64,000 nucleotides of DNA, from the NCBI GenBank assembly GCA_017533825.1, contig JAFWIE010000031.1:107109-171108 (forward strand), read 5' to 3'. The stretch's first letter is position 1; each line of letters starts with the position of its first letter. This DNA comes from Atopobiaceae bacterium (lineage in GTDB: Bacteria > Actinomycetota > Coriobacteriia > Coriobacteriales > Atopobiaceae). Positions 60,493-64,000 of this stretch are shown piece after piece. Both the position numbers and the translations under genes were made by a program. The notes beneath the pieces are model-generated. The model was not told where the DNA came from. It saw only the letters and a list, made by a program, of their open reading frames with translations, and searched no databases.

Positions 60493-62127
60493 TTAGCCGT
60501 TGGACTCCTTGCCCACGAGGCCGGCGGCACCATAGCGCTCCCTCAGGAGCGGCTTCTCGATTTTGCCCGTGGCATTGCGCGGCACGTCAGCAAAGATGAT
60601 CTTGCGCGGACGCTTGTAGCGCGGCAACTTGGTGCAATACTGGTTGATGTCCTCCTCCGTCGCGCTGCGACCAGGCTTGAGCTCGATGATGGCGGCAGCA
60701 ATCTCGCCCAAGCGCTCGTCAGGTAGACCGATGACGGCCACGTCCTGAATGGCGAAGTAGCCCGAGAGGAAGTCCTCGATCTGCACGGGATACAGGTTCT
60801 CGCCACCGGTGATGATGACGTCCTTCTTGCGGTCAACGAGCCAGTAGAAGCCCTCGTCATCCTGTTGCGCCATATCGCCCGTGTGGAGCCAGCCGTCGAT
60901 GAGGGTCTCGGCCGTCGCCGCAGGATCGTTGTAGTAGCAGGTCATGAGGCCAGGACCCTTCACGCACAACTCGCCAACCTCACCCTGACGCACCTCGTGG
61001 CCGTCCTCGCCCACGATCTTGCACTCCCAGCGATATCCCGGTACGCCGATGGCGCCGACGTGATCGACGTTCTCGATGCCCAGATGCACGCATCCAGGGC
61101 CCGTGGACTCAGAGAGTCCGTAGTTGGTGTCGTAGTCGTGATGCGGGAAGACCTGCTTCCAGCGCTGGATGAGGCTCTTGGGCACCGGCTGTGCGCCGAC
61201 ATGCATGAGACGCCATTGATCGAGCTCGTACTCGTCGAGCCGCAGATCACCGCGCTCGATGGCGGCAAGGATGTCTTGCACCCAAGGAACGAGCAGCCAC
61301 ACGATGGTGCAGTGCTCACGGCTCACCGTCTCAAAGATGAACTTGGGGCTCACGCCACGCAGCAGCACCGCCTTCGACCCCGTTGCGAGGCTTCCCATCC
61401 AGTGGAACTTGGCGCCGGTGTGGTAGAGCGGTGGAATGCAGAGAAACACGTCGTCATGCGTGGTGTTGTGATGGATGGCCTCCATCTCGGCGGCCTGCGT
61501 GAGACTCTCGTGATTGTGAAGAATCGCCTTCGGGAAGCCCGTCGTGCCCGAGCTGAAGTAGATGGCCGCGTCGTCATCGGCAAAGAGCGGAATCTGCGGG
61601 TCGTGGCTCGAGCAGAGCGACTCCAACTCACGGAAGCTTTCGGCCCACGTGGGGCAGTCGTCACCCACGTAGAAGAGCAGACGTCCCGTCTGGATCTGCG
61701 GCACGATCTCTTCGACGCGACCGATGAACTCCGGACCAAAGAAGAGCACGTCCACGTCCGCCTTGTCCATGCAGTAGGCGATCTCGTCAGCCGAGTAGCG
61801 GAAGTTCAGCGGCACGGCCGTCGCGCCGGTCTTGAGGATGCCGAAGTAGATGGGCAGCCACTCGATGCAGTTGTACAGAAGGATGGCCACCTTATCGCCT
61901 TTGTGCACTCCGCGCGAAAGCAGCAGGTTTGCCACGCGGTTGGAGCGTTCGTCAAAGACGGACCACGTCATGTCGCGACGGTACGGCTCATCCTCGGTGG
62001 TCTCTACCAAATCGTACTCACGCCACGTGATGTGGCGGTCGTCCTGACGCTCGGGATTGACCTCAACGAGCGCGACTTCCATGGGGTACTTCGCGGCGTT
62101 GAGGCGAAGCATATCGGGAACTATCAC
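60493..62127 (-). CDS. Acyl-CoA synthetase (AMP-binding family)
   Basis: The product is 544 residues. The adenylation signature YFSSGTTGFPKAILHNH is followed by later core motifs: NYGLSESTGPGCVHLG, GWLHTGDMAQQDDEGFYWLV, DRKKDVIITGGENLYPVQIE, and the C-terminal Lys in ATGKIEKPLLRE. It activates a carboxylic acid as acyl-AMP and then CoA thioester; chain-length specificity cannot be told. AAAGGAGG is six bases before a GTG start; an ATG five codons on is the alternative. No degradation genes are linked. Confidence 0.9.
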   Translation of the reverse strand: MIVPDMLRLNAAKYPMEVALVEVNPERQDDRHITWREYDLVETTEDEPYRRDMTWSVFDERSNRVANLLLSRGVHKGDKVAILLYNCIEWLPIYFGILKTGATAVPLNFRYSADEIAYCMDKADVDVLFFGPEFIGRVEEIVPQIQTGRLLFYVGDDCPTWAESFRELESLCSSHDPQIPLFADDDAAIYFSSGTTGFPKAILHNHESLTQAAEMEAIHHNTTHDDVFLCIPPLYHTGAKFHWMGSLATGSKAVLLRGVSPKFIFETVSREHCTIVWLLVPWVQDILAAIERGDLRLDEYELDQWRLMHVGAQPVPKSLIQRWKQVFPHHDYDTNYGLSESTGPGCVHLGIENVDHVGAIGVPGYRWECKIVGEDGHEVRQGEVGELCVKGPGLMTCYYNDPAATAETLIDGWLHTGDMAQQDDEGFYWLVDRKKDVIITGGENLYPVQIEDFLSGYFAIQDVAVIGLPDERLGEIAAAIIELKPGRSATEEDINQYCTKLPRYKRPRKIIFADVPRNATGKIEKPLLRERYGAAGLVGKESNG

Positions 62128-62201
62128 AGATTGCCTCCTTTGGCGTGTACAAAACTAATCTAGTATAGATGATGACAGCGTCTTTGCAGACGACGTTCCT
62201 C

Positions 62202-62233
62202 GGAGACGTGCAAGTAGATACAGGCACGTCTCC
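62202..62233 (-). terminator. Hairpin after metA
   Basis: GGAGACGTGC pairs with GCACGTCTCC around a 12-nt loop, 45 bases beyond the metA stop on the minus strand. There is no clear T-tract. Confidence 0.4.
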
Positions 62234-62277
62234 GCGTGTCTCCGCGTCTCAAGGATGTCAATCTTTCGTCAAAAGGC

Positions 62278-63249
62278 CTAGAACTTGCCCACGGTGTTGT
62301 GCGCCTCGGCCTCGGCGTGGAGCCTTGCCACTTCAGCAGGTATCTCCGCCAAGTCATAGGGCGTCATCTGGTACACCCAGTTGAGCCAGTTGCGATACAG
62401 CAGGTTCGCGTGCGCGCGCCAGGTAAAGATGGGCTGGTTCTCGGGATTGTCATCGGGGAAGTAGTTCTGCGGCACCTTGATGGGCAGCCCTCGATGGAAA
62501 TCGCGCCAGAACTCGTCTGCCAAGGTGTCGCGCCCGTACTCGAAGTGTCCCGTGACGTAAATCTCGTGGAAATCGCGGGTAGCAATGAGGGCTGGACCGG
62601 TGTGGAACCCCTCGCTGAGCACCTGAAGCTCGGGATGCTCGATCAGGTCACCCACCTCGATGGCTGCATGGCGCGAATGGGGCATGTTGTGGACCTCATC
62701 GAAGCCGTTGGTGAGGAAGTTGTACTCGTCACACAGGCGCTGTGGGAAGACGCCGAAGAGCTTTGCCGGGAGTTGCTTCTTGCGAATGCCGTAGAGATGG
62801 TGCAACGTTGCGAGCGCCGCCCAGCATAGGTTCATCGTCGAGAAGACGTGTTCCTGGCTCCAGTCCACGATGCGACGGTACTCGTCCCAGTAATCCACTG
62901 CTTCGAAGGGAAGGTGTTCCACCGGCGCGCCCGTTATGATGAGACCGTCGTAGTTCTTGCCCTCGAACGCATCAAAGGTGTCGTAGAACTTGACGAGGTG
63001 ATCTGCGGAGACGTTCTTTGACTCGTGGCTCGACACACGCATGAAGTCGCAGGCAACCTGCAGCGGCGACTTGGAGATGAGACGCAGGATCTGTGTCTCG
63101 GTCTCTATCTTCGTGGGCATGAGGTTGAGAATCGCGACCTTGAGGGGGCGAATCTGCTGATTGCGCGCGACCTCATCCTCGAGGGCGAAGATGCGCTCGT
63201 CGTGCAGAATCTTCTTTGCGGGCAATCCGTCGGCAACGTTGATGGGCAT
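62278..63249 (-). CDS. metA: Homoserine O-acetyltransferase of the MetA family
   Basis: The product is 323 residues. The catalytic Cys142 (MNLCWAA), His235 and Glu237 (TGHFEYG) fall at the family-numbered positions. Residue 111 is Glu (in GAPVEHLPF). Work on Bacillus cereus MetA showed that Glu111 selects acetyl-CoA and Gly111 selects succinyl-CoA, so this enzyme should make O-acetylhomoserine, not the succinyl ester, for methionine synthesis. AGGAG lies five bases before the ATG. No SAM riboswitch is apparent in the 165 bases upstream. Confidence 0.92.
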   Translation of the reverse strand: MPINVADGLPAKKILHDERIFALEDEVARNQQIRPLKVAILNLMPTKIETETQILRLISKSPLQVACDFMRVSSHESKNVSADHLVKFYDTFDAFEGKNYDGLIITGAPVEHLPFEAVDYWDEYRRIVDWSQEHVFSTMNLCWAALATLHHLYGIRKKQLPAKLFGVFPQRLCDEYNFLTNGFDEVHNMPHSRHAAIEVGDLIEHPELQVLSEGFHTGPALIATRDFHEIYVTGHFEYGRDTLADEFWRDFHRGLPIKVPQNYFPDDNPENQPIFTWRAHANLLYRNWLNWVYQMTPYDLAEIPAEVARLHAEAEAHNTVGKF

Positions 63250-63416
63250 GGAGGCTCCTGTCTGCGATACGTATCGCACCATAATAGCGCACACTAACCG
63301 TCAGTGACGCTCGCAACTCAAAGCAATGGGGTACATGCTCCTTTGCGGAGACGGTACCACTTCCCGCCCTTCTTGCCCGTCCATAAGCTGTATCTTTTTG
63401 TCAAGGAAGTAAGGAT

Positions 63417-63893
63417 ATGCTAGGAGGAAGCACGAATGACCTCTCGATGAAGATTCTCGAACTCGCCTCTAGGAACGAGGTGCTTGCAAGACGCATGGAG
63501 GAAGCCAAATCGCTCGAGGAGCTTGTTCAACTCCTCAACGAGAACGGATTTGACGTGACGGCAGAGGAGCTGGAAGCAGCTGCGTCACCCAATGCAGGTG
63601 TGGAACTATCGGAGGACGAGCTCGATGCCGTCGCGGGCGGCGATCACTGCTTCTGCGTGGCTGGCAGTGGCGGCGAGGATGGCGAGCACGAGGACGTGTA
63701 TCACCGGGGAACGAAGGCCAAGGAAAAGACGTGCGTCTGTGTAGGCGTCGGCTTAGCCTCGTCGGACACTGATCCGTTCCGATGCTTCTGCATCATCATC
63801 GGCACAGGCGACAAATCGTCGCGGAGTAAAACGAGCCAAGACAGAGGGGCCGCCCGCAATGAACTGCACCCCCGAATTTGGACTGAGAAATGA
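63417..63893 (+). CDS. RiPP precursor peptide with Nif11-type leader, tail interrupted by an IS end
   Basis: The product is 158 residues. The leader (residues 1-75) matches the Nif11-like leader pattern: helical ILELASRNEVLARRMEEAKS, LEELVQLLNENGFDVTAEEL, and the double-glycine cleavage region ELSEDELDAVAGG. The core after Gly75 holds six Cys as three CxC pairs (78/80, 106/108, 123/125) in otherwise Gly/Ser/Val/Asp-rich sequence. This is the layout of a ribosomally made, modified peptide. AAGGA lies nine bases before the ATG. From codon 148 the frame runs into the left end of an IS element, so residues 148-158 are not native. Modification and export enzymes are not in the window. Confidence 0.72.
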   Translation: MLGGSTNDLSMKILELASRNEVLARRMEEAKSLEELVQLLNENGFDVTAEELEAAASPNAGVELSEDELDAVAGGDHCFCVAGSGGEDGEHEDVYHRGTKAKEKTCVCVGVGLASSDTDPFRCFCIIIGTGDKSSRSKTSQDRGAARNELHPRIWTEK

Positions 63894-64000
63894 AGGTCCG
63901 AGTTCGGGAGGTGCAGTTTGTTTTGAAGAAGCACGGTTTGGAAAAGCGCGAGAAGGCTGTGAGACTGATCGAGCAGGGGTACGGCAAGGCCTCGCTGGCA
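63860..64000 (+). mobile_element. Left end of an IS3-family (IS150-like) insertion sequence
   Basis: TGAACTGCACCCCCGAATTT (63860-63879) looks like the left terminal repeat of the IS150 group, which typically starts TGnACTG. The arm 63864-63883 pairs with 63896-63916 (two mismatches and one bulge), a hairpin often found at these ends. The element continues past the window edge, so the right end and the target duplication cannot be seen. Confidence 0.6.
63890..64000 (+). CDS. IS3-family transposase OrfA, 5' part
   Basis: This open frame of 37 codons runs to the window edge. KHGLEKREKAVRLIEQGYGK followed by ASLA resembles the N-terminal helix-turn-helix of IS3-family OrfA proteins. The start is unclear: the ATG at 63890 has no ribosome binding site, while GGGAGGTG at 63906-63913 could serve a GTG or TTG further in. 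The gene overlaps the RiPP frame's stop by four bases. Confidence 0.55.
   Translation, partial: MKVRVREVQFVLKKHGLEKREKAVRLIEQGYGKASLA

Noticed and set aside
60865..62163. 432-codon plus-strand frame opposite the acyl-CoA ligase
   Set aside because: It is the antisense shadow of a gene with all AMP-binding motifs and has no homology-like features.
63250..63416. SAM riboswitch before metA
   Set aside because: The region was read on the minus strand for the conserved SAM-I and SAM-IV core segments and none was found.
63436..63450. Four-codon ORF (MTSR) after AGGAGG, overlapping an in-frame ATG of the RiPP gene at 63447
   Set aside because: It could be a coupled leader peptide, but the ATG at 63417 has its own binding site and gives a complete leader, so a separate tiny gene is not supported.

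Overview
The window is a contiguous piece of a GC-rich bacterial chromosome with short intergenic gaps, strong GGAGG-type ribosome binding sites and occasional GTG/TTG starts. The gene content (large secreted FN3 and InlB-type B-repeat proteins, a GGGtGRT protein, duplicated Kup transporters, MurJ, NlpC/P60 and L,D-transpeptidase cell-wall enzymes, a MetA with the acetyl-type residue, many proteins with long acidic or Ala/Pro-rich tracts) suggests an anaerobic or microaerophilic Actinomycetota of the class Coriobacteriia, near Olsenella/Atopobium. This placement is inferred from content; no rRNA or tRNA gene was seen.

Layout. 0-16 kb: end of a GGGtGRT protein, a secreted FN3 protein, DegV, MurI divergent from an FKBP isomerase, a giant B-repeat protein, a small membrane protein, a large membrane-anchored L,D-transpeptidase and a zinc-ribbon membrane protein. 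16-22 kb: lipase-like hydrolase/glycerol kinase/PTH2 run, a 4Fe-4S aldo-keto reductase, and a CorA plus class-I amidotransferase-like hydrolase pair. 22-30 kb: cell-wall section (MurJ, a D-aspartate-ligase-like ATP-grasp enzyme, NlpC/P60 hydrolase), AsnS and an esterase-fold protein lacking its nucleophilic serine. 30-38 kb: a heterodimeric ABC exporter, a zinc-ribbon membrane protein and a complete nickel operon (nikMN-nikQ-nikO, then nikR). 38-48 kb: CysK, a DUF1846 protein, two small genes, and a potassium island in which two kup genes flank a shortened KdpD-like kinase and KdpE-like regulator. 48-59 kb: YdcF protein, a GH2 glycosidase and a cyclic-di-GMP cluster. The cluster comprises an [FeFe]-hydrogenase-like/GGDEF fusion, a LacI-type sensor/GGDEF fusion and a GGDEF-like/EAL/PAS protein, with a repeat-rich gene desert at 53.4-54.3 kb. 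59-64 kb: an ECF sigma factor with its anti-sigma factor, an acyl-CoA ligase, MetA and, at the edge, a RiPP precursor with a Nif11-type leader and three CxC pairs. The RiPP's tail is interrupted by the left end of an IS3-family element.

Most notable: the Nif11-leader precursor, the hydrogenase-like diguanylate cyclase, two unexplained repeat structures at 53.69-53.91 and 54.03-54.21 kb, and a family of long near-identical palindromes at 19.0 and 20.3 kb. Starts were placed from ribosome binding sites and overlaps, so several are shorter than the longest possible reading frame.
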